From: Devosia ureilytica
Lineage (GTDB): Bacteria > Pseudomonadota > Alphaproteobacteria > Rhizobiales > Devosiaceae
Direction of reading: 5' to 3'
DNA length: 64,000 bases
Assembly (NCBI RefSeq): GCF_024273195.1
Contig: NZ_JAMZCU010000004.1
Span: 62,001-126,000 of the forward strand
In this document: positions 35,073 through 43,179 of the stretch, piece by piece
Layout: each line of letters starts with the position of its first letter
Numbering within the stretch: the first letter of the stretch is position 1
Notes under the pieces: generated by a model
What the model was told of the DNA's origin: nothing
Database searches by the model: none
The model's input: only the letters and a program-made list of their open reading frames with translations
Program-made: the position numbers and the translations under genes

Positions 35073-35090
35073 AACCCAACTACTTGGGTT
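35073..35090. repeat. Inverted repeat between moaA and the DUF4160/DUF2442 pair
   Basis: AACCCAA and TTGGGTT form a 7-bp perfect stem with a CTAC loop, followed by ATT. It could be a weak moaA terminator or an operator, since it ends 10 bp before the GTG of the DUF4160 frame. Confidence 0.5.
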
Positions 35091-35100
35091 ATTCCTGTTG

Positions 35101-35320
35101 GTGACCATCCGTCGTGAGGGTGGGATGCGCTTCGTGATCTATCTCAACGATCATGAGCCGGCCCATGTCCACGTCTGACGGAGAAGCCCGCATCGATATG
35201 CTGAACCTGCGCGTTCTTTCCATTAGAGGCATGAGCAAGCGAGACGCTGCGCGAGCATTGATGGTGGTTGCCCTCAATCGCGCCGATTTCCTGGAGCGCT
35301 GGACAAAAATTCATGGGTGA
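35101..35320 (+). pseudogene. DUF4160 protein gene, frameshifted
   Basis: From GTG 35101 the frame reads MTIRREGGMRFVIYLNDH then EPAHVHV and stops at TGA 35176-35178. The next frame, entered at 35174, continues the same domain: SDGEARIDMLNLRVLS, then MSKRDAARALMVVALNR and the typical end FLERWTKIHG, stopping at 35318-35320. HEPxHVHV followed by GEAR and FLERWxxIHG is the DUF4160 pattern, so a net +1 shift (one base gained or two lost) has broken it. The end overlaps the DUF2442 start by 8 nt, which is the usual pairing. A sequencing error or programmed frameshift is possible. Confidence 0.75.
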
Positions 35321-35723
35321 GATCGAGTTTGAAGACCGACATTATTCGGAAGCCGTGGAACGCGGCGCTGCAGAACGCCTGAGCCAGCCGGTTCCGGTGT
35401 CGGTCCGATATGACGCGGCCTCGGGCCGAATTGTCATCGAGATGGACACGGGCGCGGCCTTCATGGCTCCAGCCACCATGCTTGAAGGGTTGGAAAACGC
35501 ATCGGTTGACGACCTGTCCAAAGTCGAACTGGTCGGCGAGACCGGCCTTCACTGGCCGACACTGGATATCGACTACACCGTCGCCGGTCTGATGCAAGGC
35601 ATCTTTGGCACTGCCAAGTTCATGGACGCTAGACGCAGAGGCGGCCAGTCTCGCTCCGTGGCAAAGGCGGACGCAGCGCGGCGTAACGGGCTCCGAGGCG
35701 GTCGGCCACGCAAGTCGTCCTAG
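35313..35723 (+). CDS. DUF2442 domain protein
   Basis: 136 residues. The middle (VSVRYDAASGRIVIEMDTG, then VELVGETGLHWPTLDIDYTV) is the DUF2442 core, and the tail RRNGLRGGRPRKSS is the usual basic Arg/Lys-Gly end of this family. DUF2442 proteins are often encoded right after DUF4160 genes, and such pairs have been proposed as toxin-antitoxin-like modules. Here the partner is frameshifted. The ATG at 35313 overlaps the partner's stop. An upstream alternative start at 35268 would lie within the partner gene. The gene ends in a 4-nt convergent overlap with a VOC gene. Confidence 0.82.
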   Translation: MGEIEFEDRHYSEAVERGAAERLSQPVPVSVRYDAASGRIVIEMDTGAAFMAPATMLEGLENASVDDLSKVELVGETGLHWPTLDIDYTVAGLMQGIFGTAKFMDARRRGGQSRSVAKADAARRNGLRGGRPRKSS

Positions 35724-36124
35724 CGCCCCGGCGCCCGCTCGATCAGTTCGACAAGCACGCCGTCGGGATCTCGCACAAAAGCGACGCGGCGGATCATTTC
35801 GGGGTTGTGGGCGTCGCGGGGGCGCTCGGCGATTTCGACGCCTGCGGCTTCCAGCTTTTCGATCATGGCATCGACATTGTCATAGGCCAGCGTCAGGTGA
35901 CGCATGCCGGCTTCGGACATTGGCACGTCGCGAAAGCGCCCGACCCCGGCGGCGGGCGCGACGATTTCGAGCATGCCGCCACCGGCGTCAAGAAAGGCTA
36001 GCTCGCTCCCACTGCCATTGGGCTTGCGCAGGGCCAGACGCAGGCCAAGCAGATCGCAATAAAAGGCCACCGCGCGATCCATATCGCTGGTGGTCATGCC
36101 GACATGCTCGAAACCGACAAGCAT
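35720..36124 (-). CDS. VOC-family (glyoxalase/bleomycin-resistance-like) protein
   Basis: A 134-residue single VOC unit, starting MLVGFEHVGMTTSDMDRAVA with the first metal-ligand His, and ending AFVRDPDGVLVELIERAPG with the metal-ligand Glu. YDNVDAMIEKLEAAGVEIAE is the usual linker helix. It resembles lactoylglutathione lyase and methylmalonyl-CoA epimerase relatives, but the substrate cannot be named. It lies 4 bp after an Lrp-type regulator gene on the same strand and is presumably co-transcribed with it. In-frame starts upstream lie inside the regulator gene and were rejected. Confidence 0.86.
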   Translation of the reverse strand: MLVGFEHVGMTTSDMDRAVAFYCDLLGLRLALRKPNGSGSELAFLDAGGGMLEIVAPAAGVGRFRDVPMSEAGMRHLTLAYDNVDAMIEKLEAAGVEIAERPRDAHNPEMIRRVAFVRDPDGVLVELIERAPGR

Positions 36125-36128
36125 GGCG

Positions 36129-36614
36129 CTATTTGTCGTCGTCGGAGATGATCGCGAAATCAAGCGGCAGGGCGGTTGTGTATTTGATCTGCCCCATGGC
36201 GAAAGCGGAGCTGACATCGGTGAGATTGATCTTGCCGATCAGCCGCTTATAGAAGGTGTCATATGCGCCAATGTCGGGCACGACGACGCGCATGAGATAG
36301 TCGACATCCCCGCTCATGCGATAGAATTCAACGACTTCGGGGAATTCATCGACAACTCCGGCGAATTTTCGCATCCAGGCGTCGTTGTGCTCATTGGTCT
36401 TGACCGAGACAAAAACGGTGACGCCAACATTGACCTTGCCCGGGTCGAGCACGGCAACGCGCCGCTGGATGACGCCGTCCTCTTCCATTTTCTGGATGCG
36501 GCGCCAGCAAGGGGTGGTCGACAGACCAACTTTGCGCCCGATTTCGGCCACCGGCATGGTCGCATCCTTTTGCAGGAGCGTCAGGATTTTACGGTCAATC
36601 TTGTCCAATGCCAT
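36129..36614 (-). CDS. Lrp/AsnC-family transcriptional regulator
   Basis: 161 residues. The N-terminal HTH (about 1-55) runs from MALDKIDRKILTLLQKDA through VGLSTTPCWRRIQKMEEDG. The C-terminal RAM/AsnC ligand-binding domain (about 70-155) contains MSGDVDYLMRVVVPD. Members sense amino acids as octamers and usually repress themselves. The neighbouring VOC gene, 4 bp downstream, is likely in the same transcript. An inverted repeat lies about 95 bp upstream of the start. The amino acid sensed is unknown. Confidence 0.92.
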   Translation of the reverse strand: MALDKIDRKILTLLQKDATMPVAEIGRKVGLSTTPCWRRIQKMEEDGVIQRRVAVLDPGKVNVGVTVFVSVKTNEHNDAWMRKFAGVVDEFPEVVEFYRMSGDVDYLMRVVVPDIGAYDTFYKRLIGKINLTDVSSAFAMGQIKYTTALPLDFAIISDDDK

Positions 36615-36707
36615 TCCCGTCCCTAGAAATCAGATTTTGTCTGAGGCCCGATCTGCTCAGTTCGGCGACGAGTTTAGTGCCATAGCGACCGATCTGACGC
36701 AATAAAA

Positions 36708-36737
36708 TTGCCCGTTGCAATGTATCGGAACGGGCAA
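36708..36737. promoter_or_regulatory. 9-bp inverted repeat between Lrp and histidine kinase genes
   Basis: TTGCCCGTT and AACGGGCAA form a perfect inverted repeat with a 12-nt spacer in the 292-bp divergent gap. This is the size of a protein-binding palindrome. An Lrp autoregulatory site or a kinase operator are both possible. Nothing else in the gap is clearly a gene. Confidence 0.4.
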
Positions 36738-36906
36738 GATCATCTTAACCCTAGCAAATGACGGGCCGCCAGCGCTTTCTGGGGGCTGATCCGCCCGAAT
36801 GGCGCCGCTGCGTTTCACCCCCTGTTAACCACGGCCCCCATAAGGTCTCTCTTGAGCGTAGCGAGCGCGTTTTTGTTCGCATCATCGAGTAACGAGTACG
36901 ACGTCC

Positions 36907-38424
36907 ATGCCGGTTCCCGACGCCGATTCCCGCGCCAAATCCGGGCGTGACGGCAAGCGAGCAGCACAAAAAACGGTGCTAGAGGCGCGGCAGCGGCTGA
37001 CCTCAAGCTCCGGCACGCGCGCTGATTTCGATTTCGAGCTGATGCATGACTATGCCGATTCACGGATTGGCGCAGCGCTGCCCATGGCGGCCATCGTTTC
37101 CATACTGGCCATCGTGGCAAGCTTCTGGGTGCCGGTCACTGCGACGGCGATCTGGGCGGGGCTGGTGATTGCCAGCCTCCTCGTCGTGGTGCTGACCGCG
37201 CGCCGCTTCAAAACCTCTGACCCGGCCAAGTTCAACGCGGCACGCTGGACCACCAGTTTCGTGGCGGCCGAAAGCGTTGGCGGCCTGGCCCTATCCCTGC
37301 TGGCCCTGTTTACGCTTGTCACCGACCCGGAAGCTCTTGCCCCGGTCATGTTTGCCATGGTGCTGGTCAGTATCGCCAGTAATGCGGTGGCGACCCACAC
37401 CCTGCCCCCCGCCACGCTGATGAGCACCTTGCCGGTGACGACGACGGTGTCGATATCGCTGGCGGCACTGGGCGGCACGCTCAATATCACGCTGGCGGCG
37501 GTCGCCATCTGCGGCGAGATATTCTTCCTCTATCTGGCACGCCAGCTGCACAGCTCTGAGCTCGAGACCATCTCGCACCAGGCCGAGAAGGACACGCTGA
37601 TCTATGAGCTGGAAGAAGCGCGCAATATGTCGGATGAAGCACGGCGGCATGCCGAGCAGGCCAACATCGCCAAGAGCCAGTTTCTCGCGACCATGAGCCA
37701 CGAACTGCGTACGCCGCTCAATGCCATCATCGGCTTTTCCGAAGTGCTGAAATCGGAGCTGCTGGGGCCGCACCAGGTGCCGCAGTACAAGGAATATGCT
37801 GGCGACATTCATTCGAGCGGCCAGCACCTGCTCAATCTCATCAATGAATTGCTTGATCTCAGCCGCATCGAAGCGGGCAAATATGAGCTCAATGAAGAGG
37901 TGGTGTCGCTGGTGGACATTGCCGCCGACTGCCGCCGCATGATGGAGCTGCGTGCCAAATCCAAGAGCATCGAGCTGGTGTTCAGCATTGGCGACAACCT
38001 GCCCAAGCTATGGGGCGACGAACGCGCTATCCGCCAGGTGGTGCTGAACCTTCTGAGCAATGCCATCAAGTTCACACCGCAGCAGGGCAAGATCGTGCTG
38101 GTGGTGCAGCGCAGTGGCGATGGCGGACAGCTGATTTCGGTCAAGGACAATGGTCCGGGCATTCCCGAAAACGAGATCGAAACCGTGCTCTCGTCCTTTG
38201 GCCAGGGCTCGCTGGCCCAGAAGACCGCCGAGCAGGGCGCAGGCCTCGGGCTGCCCATCGTCCAGAAGATCATGGACTTGCACCAGGGCCGGTTCGACCT
38301 GTTCTCCAAACTCCGCTTCGGCACGGAAGTGATCGCAACCTTCCCGCGGGCCCGGGTCATGGACGCCCTGGCCCCGGTCGTGGAAAAGCGGAACAGGCTG
38401 GAAATCTACTCGGAAGCGGGTTGA
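36907..38424 (+). CDS. Membrane sensor histidine kinase, PleC/DivJ-like
   Basis: 505 residues. A basic cytoplasmic N-terminus of about 50 residues is followed by five or six transmembrane helices (about 57-210), a short coiled coil and the catalytic core. The phosphoacceptor is His265 in [18 protein letters not shown]. The ATPase domain shows [10 protein letters not shown] (N box), DNGPGIP (G1) and GAGLGLPIV (G2). The core resembles the PleC/DivJ/PdhS kinases that act on DivK in alphaproteobacterial cell-cycle control, though that assignment is inference. No response regulator gene is adjacent. Confidence 0.88.
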   Translation: MPVPDADSRAKSGRDGKRAAQKTVLEARQRLTSSSGTRADFDFELMHDYADSRIGAALPMAAIVSILAIVASFWVPVTATAIWAGLVIASLLVVVLTARRFKTSDPAKFNAARWTTSFVAAESVGGLALSLLALFTLVTDPEALAPVMFAMVLVSIASNAVATHTLPPATLMSTLPVTTTVSISLAALGGTLNITLAAVAICGEIFFLYLARQLHSSELETISHQAEKDTLIYELEEARNMSDEARRHAEQANIAKSQFLATMSHELRTPLNAIIGFSEVLKSELLGPHQVPQYKEYAGDIHSSGQHLLNLINELLDLSRIEAGKYELNEEVVSLVDIAADCRRMMELRAKSKSIELVFSIGDNLPKLWGDERAIRQVVLNLLSNAIKFTPQQGKIVLVVQRSGDGGQLISVKDNGPGIPENEIETVLSSFGQGSLAQKTAEQGAGLGLPIVQKIMDLHQGRFDLFSKLRFGTEVIATFPRARVMDALAPVVEKRNRLEIYSEAG

Positions 38425-38497
38425 TTGGCCGGGGGCGGGTCGGGCAGCATCCCAATGTTGCCGCTTTCGCCGCGACAATCTGCGGCTGGAGTGCCCA

Positions 38498-39163
38498 ATG
38501 AACAAACGATCAATTGCCGCCGCCCTGTTCGTGCTGCTGACGCCGCTGGCCGTTTCGGCCCAGGATGTTGAGCCGGCAGGGACGGAAACCGTGGTTACCG
38601 CCAGTGCGCGTGATGCGGCGGAATTCGACACCAGCTATCGCCCCTCGCCCACCGTGTCCCTGCGTTTGCAGCGCAGCTTTCTCGACAATATCCGCTGGTC
38701 GGCAGGCGTTGAGGCCAGAGATCGACTAAGCGCCGCATTTGCCGAACGGGCACCGGTGGATATCTGGCTTGAGCTGGTGAGCGCTGACGGGCTGAAAGCT
38801 AATAATGTCGCGGACGCGTTGACCGCCTATTGGGTGCTCAACTGGGTGGCCGCCAATGGTGCCTACACCGCCAAGATCGATAGCGCGCCGGTGCAGCGGC
38901 AATTGCGCGCCGCCTTTGCTAACGACCCCAACTTTCTCAAGATGGGCGACCAGCAGCGACAGGAACTGGCGGAGGGATATATCCTCGATTTCCTCGTCGA
39001 GCACGCAGCGCTCAACGCTGCCGTCGAACAGCGCGACATCGACACGCTGAACCGGCTGGCCGCATCAGCCGTCCTGCGGTTCCGGCAGAAAATGAAGGTG
39101 GACCTACTCTCGGTGGTGCCGGGGCCGGACGGATTTGGCGGCCGCCCGGCGGTCGCAGACTAG
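38498..39163 (+). CDS. Secreted protein of unknown function, DUF6683-like
   Basis: 221 residues with a clear signal peptide (MNKRSIAAALFVLLTPLAVSA, quoted as landmark). The mature part is helical. The segment GLKANNVADALTAYWVLNW resembles the GLxxNNVADAYxxYW pattern that I associate with DUF6683, so membership is likely but recalled from memory. No catalytic residues are recognisable. It follows the histidine kinase by 73 bp and may share its transcript. It overlaps the convergent cobT gene by 4 nt. Confidence 0.7.
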   Translation: MNKRSIAAALFVLLTPLAVSAQDVEPAGTETVVTASARDAAEFDTSYRPSPTVSLRLQRSFLDNIRWSAGVEARDRLSAAFAERAPVDIWLELVSADGLKANNVADALTAYWVLNWVAANGAYTAKIDSAPVQRQLRAAFANDPNFLKMGDQQRQELAEGYILDFLVEHAALNAAVEQRDIDTLNRLAASAVLRFRQKMKVDLLSVVPGPDGFGGRPAVAD

Positions 39164-40179
39164 TCCGACTTGCCGCTGACGGCGGCGCTTTCAAAGGTCG
39201 CCATATTGTCGTGCAGGTGCAGGGCCGTTTTAGCCATGACGGCGGCCAGCGCTGCTCCACTGCCTTCACCCAGCCGCATACCCAGATCAAGCAGGCCGGT
39301 CTGGCCCATTTCCTGGAGCGCGCGCGCATGGGCACTTTCTGCCGAAACATGGGCGAACAGGCAATGATTGATCGACGCCGGGTTGACGGCATGGGCGATA
39401 GCGGCCGCGGCCGTGGCCACATAGCCATCCACGATGACCGGCACCTTCTGGTGGCGGGCCGCCACCAGCGCCCCAAGCATGGCGCAAATTTCGCGCCCCC
39501 CGAGGCGGGCGAGAATGGCGAGGGGGTGGTCGAGTTCACCGGCATGATGGGCCAGGGCGCGATCCACAGCGTCTGCCTTGCGCTTAAGTCCCGCATCGTC
39601 GACGCCGGTGCCGCGACCAACCCAGTCGGCGCCGGTGCCTCCGTAAAGCGCGGCGTTGATGGCTGCGGCGATGGTGGTATTGCCGATGCCCATTTCGCCA
39701 ATGCAGATCAGGTCCGGCTTGCCGGCCACCGCTTCCATGCCATAGGCGATGGTCGCGGCGCACATCTGGTCGTCCAGGGCCGCTTCGCGGGTGATATCGC
39801 CGGTGGGCAATTCGAGCGCCAGTTCAAAGACGCGCAGGTTGATTTCGTGCAGGGCGCAAATCTGCGAAATGGCGGCCCCGCCATTGGTGAAATTGGCGAC
39901 CATCTGCGCCGTGACTTCGCGCGGGAAGCTCGACACGCCCTGATCAGTGACGCCGTGATTGCCGGCGAAAATGGTGACCATGGGATTATCGAGGCGCGGC
40001 TTGGAGCGGTGCTGCCAGCGAGCCAAGAATTCAACCAGCTCTTCGAGCCGGCCGAGCGAGCCTGGCGGCTTGGTTAACTGAGCATCGCGCTCGCGCACGG
40101 CGGCCACGGCCTTCTCATCGCCATCGGGCACGGCCACGAGCAATTCAACGATGTCGGAAAAGGCGGGATTGAGTGGCAT
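39160..40179 (-). CDS. cobT: Nicotinate-nucleotide--dimethylbenzimidazole phosphoribosyltransferase
   Basis: A 339-residue enzyme that makes alpha-ribazole phosphate for the lower ligand of cobalamin. Landmarks are LTKPPGSLGRLEELVEFLA, IFAGNHGVTDQGVSSFP, MGIGNTTIAAA, GRGTGVDDAG and a C-terminal RLGEGSGAALA with the catalytic Glu. It is called CobU in Pseudomonas denitrificans nomenclature. The ATG at 40179 begins the conserved MPLNPAFSDI; a longer in-frame form to 40275 would run into the divergent cobS. cobS starts 65 bp away on the other strand, completing nucleotide-loop assembly. Confidence 0.94.
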   Translation of the reverse strand: MPLNPAFSDIVELLVAVPDGDEKAVAAVRERDAQLTKPPGSLGRLEELVEFLARWQHRSKPRLDNPMVTIFAGNHGVTDQGVSSFPREVTAQMVANFTNGGAAISQICALHEINLRVFELALELPTGDITREAALDDQMCAATIAYGMEAVAGKPDLICIGEMGIGNTTIAAAINAALYGGTGADWVGRGTGVDDAGLKRKADAVDRALAHHAGELDHPLAILARLGGREICAMLGALVAARHQKVPVIVDGYVATAAAAIAHAVNPASINHCLFAHVSAESAHARALQEMGQTGLLDLGMRLGEGSGAALAAVMAKTALHLHDNMATFESAAVSGKSD

Positions 40180-40243
40180 GGCAGGTCCGGCGCGATATGT
40201 TAGGAAGGCGGGGTCTTGTTGCCCATAACGGAGCGAAAAGCAA

Positions 40244-41095
40244 TTGACGGACGGGGCACAAGAAACCAGCGCCAAGGACGATATCGCGGCTGAGAGCCGG
40301 GACGCCTATCGCCCCGAGCCCGCCCGCGGCGGGCTTGGCCTCAAGGACGACCTGGTGATGGCGCTGCGGTTTTTTTCGCGGCTGCCGACCGGCGATGCGC
40401 CGCATGAAAGCCCCGACCTCGGACGCATCGCGATGGCCCTGCCCTTTGCCTCGGTGATCATGGGAATCGTGCCGATTCTGCTCGTGGGCAGTGTGTGGCT
40501 CGGACTGCCGGGCTATTTTGCCGCGGCGCTTGCCGTGGGGGCCATGGTGGTCGTCGGTGGCGGGATGATGGAAGATTCGCTGGCCGACGCGGCCGACGGA
40601 TTGTTCGGCGGCGCGACGCGCGAAAGACGGCTCGAAATTCTCAAGGACAGCCGCCATGGCACCTATGGCGTGGCGGCGCTTTGCCTGTTCCTGGTGCTGC
40701 GCGTGACTGCCATCGGCGGCGTGGCGGCGGTCAACCCACTGGCAGCGGCGGCGTTGTGGCTTGCCGCCAATGTTGCAGGGCGATCCGGCGCGCTCTGGAT
40801 TGCGGTGGCCCTCCCGCCGGCACGGGTGGATGGCGCTTCGGCGACGGCAGGCATGTTGCCCGCATCGCGGTTTGCGGTTGGGGCACTGCTGGCGGCACTG
40901 CTGGTGTTTGTGATCGGTGCGCCGGCATCGAGCCTTTTGGGCGTAGTCGTCGCGCTGCTGGCGGTGGGACTGGTAGCGTTGGGATGGGCAGCGCTGTGCC
41001 GCAGACTGGTTGGCGGACAGACTGGAGACCTCATCGGCGCGGCGGCCGGGTTGAGCGAAGTGGCGGCGCTGGCCATCCTACTGATCTTTGCCTGA
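40244..41095 (+). CDS. cobS: Adenosylcobinamide-GDP ribazoletransferase (cobalamin synthase)
   Basis: An integral membrane protein of 283 residues that joins alpha-ribazole to adenosylcobinamide-GDP (CobV in the other naming). After a polar N-terminus comes the family start LVMALRFFSRLPTG, then the metal-binding acidic motif GGGMMEDSLADAADGLFGG and LKDSRHGTYG, with several membrane helices after that. The annotated start is TTG with GGAG 11 nt upstream, so the true start is uncertain; ATG 40357 would begin at MALRFFSR. It is divergent from cobT. Confidence 0.9.
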   Translation: MTDGAQETSAKDDIAAESRDAYRPEPARGGLGLKDDLVMALRFFSRLPTGDAPHESPDLGRIAMALPFASVIMGIVPILLVGSVWLGLPGYFAAALAVGAMVVVGGGMMEDSLADAADGLFGGATRERRLEILKDSRHGTYGVAALCLFLVLRVTAIGGVAAVNPLAAAALWLAANVAGRSGALWIAVALPPARVDGASATAGMLPASRFAVGALLAALLVFVIGAPASSLLGVVVALLAVGLVALGWAALCRRLVGGQTGDLIGAAAGLSEVAALAILLIFA

Positions 41096-41137
41096 CGCCT
41101 TGAAAATGCCGCGTGCTCACCCCTTATCCTTGGAAAC

Positions 41138-41848
41138 GTGTCGCGAAAGGGCCAACACAGCATGATCTTCATCGGCATCGCCCTTGTCGTTGCAGCGGGC
41201 CTTGTTTTCCTCATCAGTTCCGATGCCGGCAGCCTTGTCGGGCTTTCCCAGATGCAGACCGCGCAATTGCTGCCACTGGTCATCCTGCTCATCATTTTCG
41301 CCGGCGGCCTGTTCACCCGCCGCCACAAGGCGTCCGAACTGGTCGGCGGCCTGCTTTTGTGGGCAGGGTTGTTTGGCGTAGCCATGGTCACCTATGCCTA
41401 TCGTGACGAACTGGTGGGGATTGCCGGACGGGTGGCGGGAGAATTCCAGCCGGGTGTGGCGCTCGTCGACACTGACGCAGGCACAGCCACCTTCCGGCGT
41501 GGGGGCGGCGGGCATTTCGAGGTCAATGCCACCATCAATGGCCATACGACACCGATGATCTTCGATACCGGCGCCAGTGCCGTGGTGCTGACCATCGCCG
41601 ATGCGCGTGCAGCGGGGGTCAACGTCGAAGGACTGCGCTATACGGTGCCGGTTTCCACGGCCAATGGGCAGGGGCTGGCGGCGCGGACGCGGCTCGACAG
41701 TATTGAGGTGGGCGGCATCCTGCGGCGCAATCTCACCGCCTTTGTCACTGAGCCGGGCGCCTTGGAAACCAGCCTGCTCGGCATGACATTCCTCGAAACG
41801 CTCAGCAGCTACAGCGTGACGCAGAATTCGCTCGAGCTCGTGGATTAG
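41138..41848 (+). CDS. Membrane-anchored retropepsin-like aspartic protease (TIGR02281-like)
   Basis: 236 residues. Two or three N-terminal transmembrane helices (about 10-90) precede a single retropepsin-type domain with the catalytic FDTGAS at about 142-147, flap region and a C-terminal GGILRRNLTAFV to LGMTFLETL pattern. The family is conserved in alphaproteobacteria with unknown substrates; the single active-site motif implies a dimer. The GTG start at 41138 could be replaced by the ATG at 41162. cobS ends 42 bp upstream on the same strand. Confidence 0.87.
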   Translation: MSRKGQHSMIFIGIALVVAAGLVFLISSDAGSLVGLSQMQTAQLLPLVILLIIFAGGLFTRRHKASELVGGLLLWAGLFGVAMVTYAYRDELVGIAGRVAGEFQPGVALVDTDAGTATFRRGGGGHFEVNATINGHTTPMIFDTGASAVVLTIADARAAGVNVEGLRYTVPVSTANGQGLAARTRLDSIEVGGILRRNLTAFVTEPGALETSLLGMTFLETLSSYSVTQNSLELVD

Positions 41849-41863
41849 GGTCTTTGTGGTGCC

Positions 41864-41907
41864 GCGTTTCCGCACCGCAAAATCGTGGCCAGTTTTGCGG
41901 GAAACGC
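41864..41907. repeat. Bulged hairpin between convergent genes, RIME-like
   Basis: GCGTTTCC plus CCGCAAAA on the left pairs with TTTTGCGG plus GAAACGC on the right, with a small bulge and a 10-nt loop. It fills the 60-bp gap between the protease and dusA stops. The sequence resembles a short palindromic intergenic repeat that I recall from many Hyphomicrobiales genomes. It may also terminate both genes. Confidence 0.55.
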
Positions 41908-41908
41908 T

Positions 41909-42925
41909 CTAACCCGCCAGCGCCCGATCTTGGACCACTGCAAGGGCGCGGAAGAAGACTTCCGGACCGGCATTGGGGCGGCAGGCATCGACGCTCATGA
42001 TCTGGCGGAACTGGCGGGCGCCCGGACGGCCATTGGCGAGACCCAGCATGTGGCGGGCAATGCCATTGAGGCGCGCACCTTGGGCAAGCTGGGTTTCAGC
42101 ATAGTCGGCCATCTTCTGCATGATTTCGGACAAGTCCGGCACTGCATGGGCATCGCCAAAGATGCGGGCATCGACCTCAGTCAACAGCATGGGATCGTGA
42201 TAGGCGGCGCGGCCCAACATCACCCCATCCATATGGGCCAGATGTTCTTCGGCCTGTTCAAGCGTCTCGATGCCGCCATTGATCATGGTGGGCAAAGGCG
42301 CCAGGCGCGCACCAAGTCGATAGACGCGCGGATAATCGAGCGGCGGAATGGTGCGGTTTTCCTTGGGGCTCAGCCCCTGCAGCCAGGCCTTGCGCGCATG
42401 CACGTAAAGCGCATCGACGCCTGCGGCGACCATGGTGTCGGCAAAGCGGTCGAGGCTTTCCTCAGTGTCCTGATCATCAATGCCAATGCGGCATTTCACA
42501 GTGACGGCCCGGTCGGTCGCATCGCGCATGGCCCGGACGCAATCGGCGACCAGATCCGGTTCGGCCATCAGGCAGGCGCCGAAACGCCCCGACTGCACGC
42601 GGTCAGAGGGGCAGCCGACATTGAGGTTGATTTCATCATAGCCAAAGGTCGTGGCGATACGTGTCGCTTCGGCCAGCTCGACGGGGTTTGAGCCGCCCAA
42701 TTGCAGGGCGATGGGATGCTCTACCGCCTCGTAGCGCAGGTGGCGTTCTGCGTCGCCATGGACGATGGCGCCGGAGTTGACCATTTCGGTGAAGAGCAGG
42801 CTGTGGCGCGTCAGCAGGCGATGGAGGAACCGGCAGTGCCGATCCGTCCAGTCCATCATCGGTGCAACCGAGAAGCGGCGGGCGCCCTCCAGCGGGGTCG
42901 CAATGTCTGTGGCAGCCTGCGTCAA
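41909..42925 (-). CDS. dusA: tRNA-dihydrouridine(20/20a) synthase DusA
   Basis: A 338-residue FMN-dependent enzyme that reduces uridine 20/20a in the D-loop of tRNAs. The N-terminal VAPMMDWTDRHCRF carries the FMN-binding motif. LQLGGSNPVELAEA and EINLNVGCPSDRVQSGRFGA include the catalytic Cys. HARKAWLQGLSPKENR and TMINGGIE are typical of DusA rather than DusB or DusC. The start appears to be TTG, because no in-frame ATG precedes the conserved APMMDWTD and the frame opens just upstream; GGAG lies about 11 nt before it. Confidence 0.93.
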   Translation of the reverse strand: MTQAATDIATPLEGARRFSVAPMMDWTDRHCRFLHRLLTRHSLLFTEMVNSGAIVHGDAERHLRYEAVEHPIALQLGGSNPVELAEATRIATTFGYDEINLNVGCPSDRVQSGRFGACLMAEPDLVADCVRAMRDATDRAVTVKCRIGIDDQDTEESLDRFADTMVAAGVDALYVHARKAWLQGLSPKENRTIPPLDYPRVYRLGARLAPLPTMINGGIETLEQAEEHLAHMDGVMLGRAAYHDPMLLTEVDARIFGDAHAVPDLSEIMQKMADYAETQLAQGARLNGIARHMLGLANGRPGARQFRQIMSVDACRPNAGPEVFFRALAVVQDRALAG

Positions 42926-42949
42926 AGGGGCTTTTGCTCCAAAATCGTA

Positions 42950-43144
42950 TCAAAGCCAGCGCCGGGTGGTTGCCGCATAGTCGCGGAAAGCTGGCCCGAC
43001 GGCGCACTCAAGGCGGCGTTCCTCTACCGGAATGACCAACTGGTCAAGACCCAGCCAGAACAGCAGCAAGAAAACCACGCCCGAATTGAGGCCCAATCCG
43101 AGCAGCGGCGATGACTGGGCCATGACTTTGAGATAGGTTGAAGG
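42950..43144 (-). pseudogene. Remnant of an isoprenylcysteine-methyltransferase-like gene (3' end only)
   Basis: From an ATG at 43123 this strand encodes 57 residues: a membrane helix (SGVVFLLLFWLGLDQLVIP) followed by PVEERRLECAVG and YAATTRRWL. PxEExxLExxxGxxxxxYxxxxRRWL is the C-terminal signature of the small ICMT/PEMT-like membrane methyltransferases, normally about 150 residues or more. Homology continues upstream of the ATG through PSTYL, the usual NPxYL motif, to about 43144, then ends, with an in-frame stop at 43193-43195. The 5' half is missing. It could in principle be a translated small membrane protein, but its catalytic parts are absent. Confidence 0.7.
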
Positions 43145-43165
43145 GCAGAACGTTGCAACGCTGGC

Positions 43166-43179
43166 CTGATCTGGATCAA
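43166..43179 (+). promoter_or_regulatory. FNR/FixK-type anaerobox upstream of uspA
   Basis: CTGAT-CTGG-ATCAA matches the TTGAT-N4-ATCAA consensus of FNR/FixK/FnrN proteins at nine of ten conserved positions. Its centre is about 64 bp before the uspA ATG, leaving room for a start site about 41 bp downstream, the classical activating position. Universal stress protein genes are known FNR-family targets in several proteobacteria. Confidence 0.6.

Noticed and set aside
36740..36835. TTAACC half-sites resembling CtrA boxes upstream of the histidine kinase
   Set aside because: They are single half-sites about 80 bp apart, not the TTAA-N7-TTAA pair; such hexamers occur by chance.
40180..40243. Possible cobalamin riboswitch between cobT and cobS
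   Set aside because: The gap is only 64 bp, too short for the element, and no B12-box-like sequence is visible.
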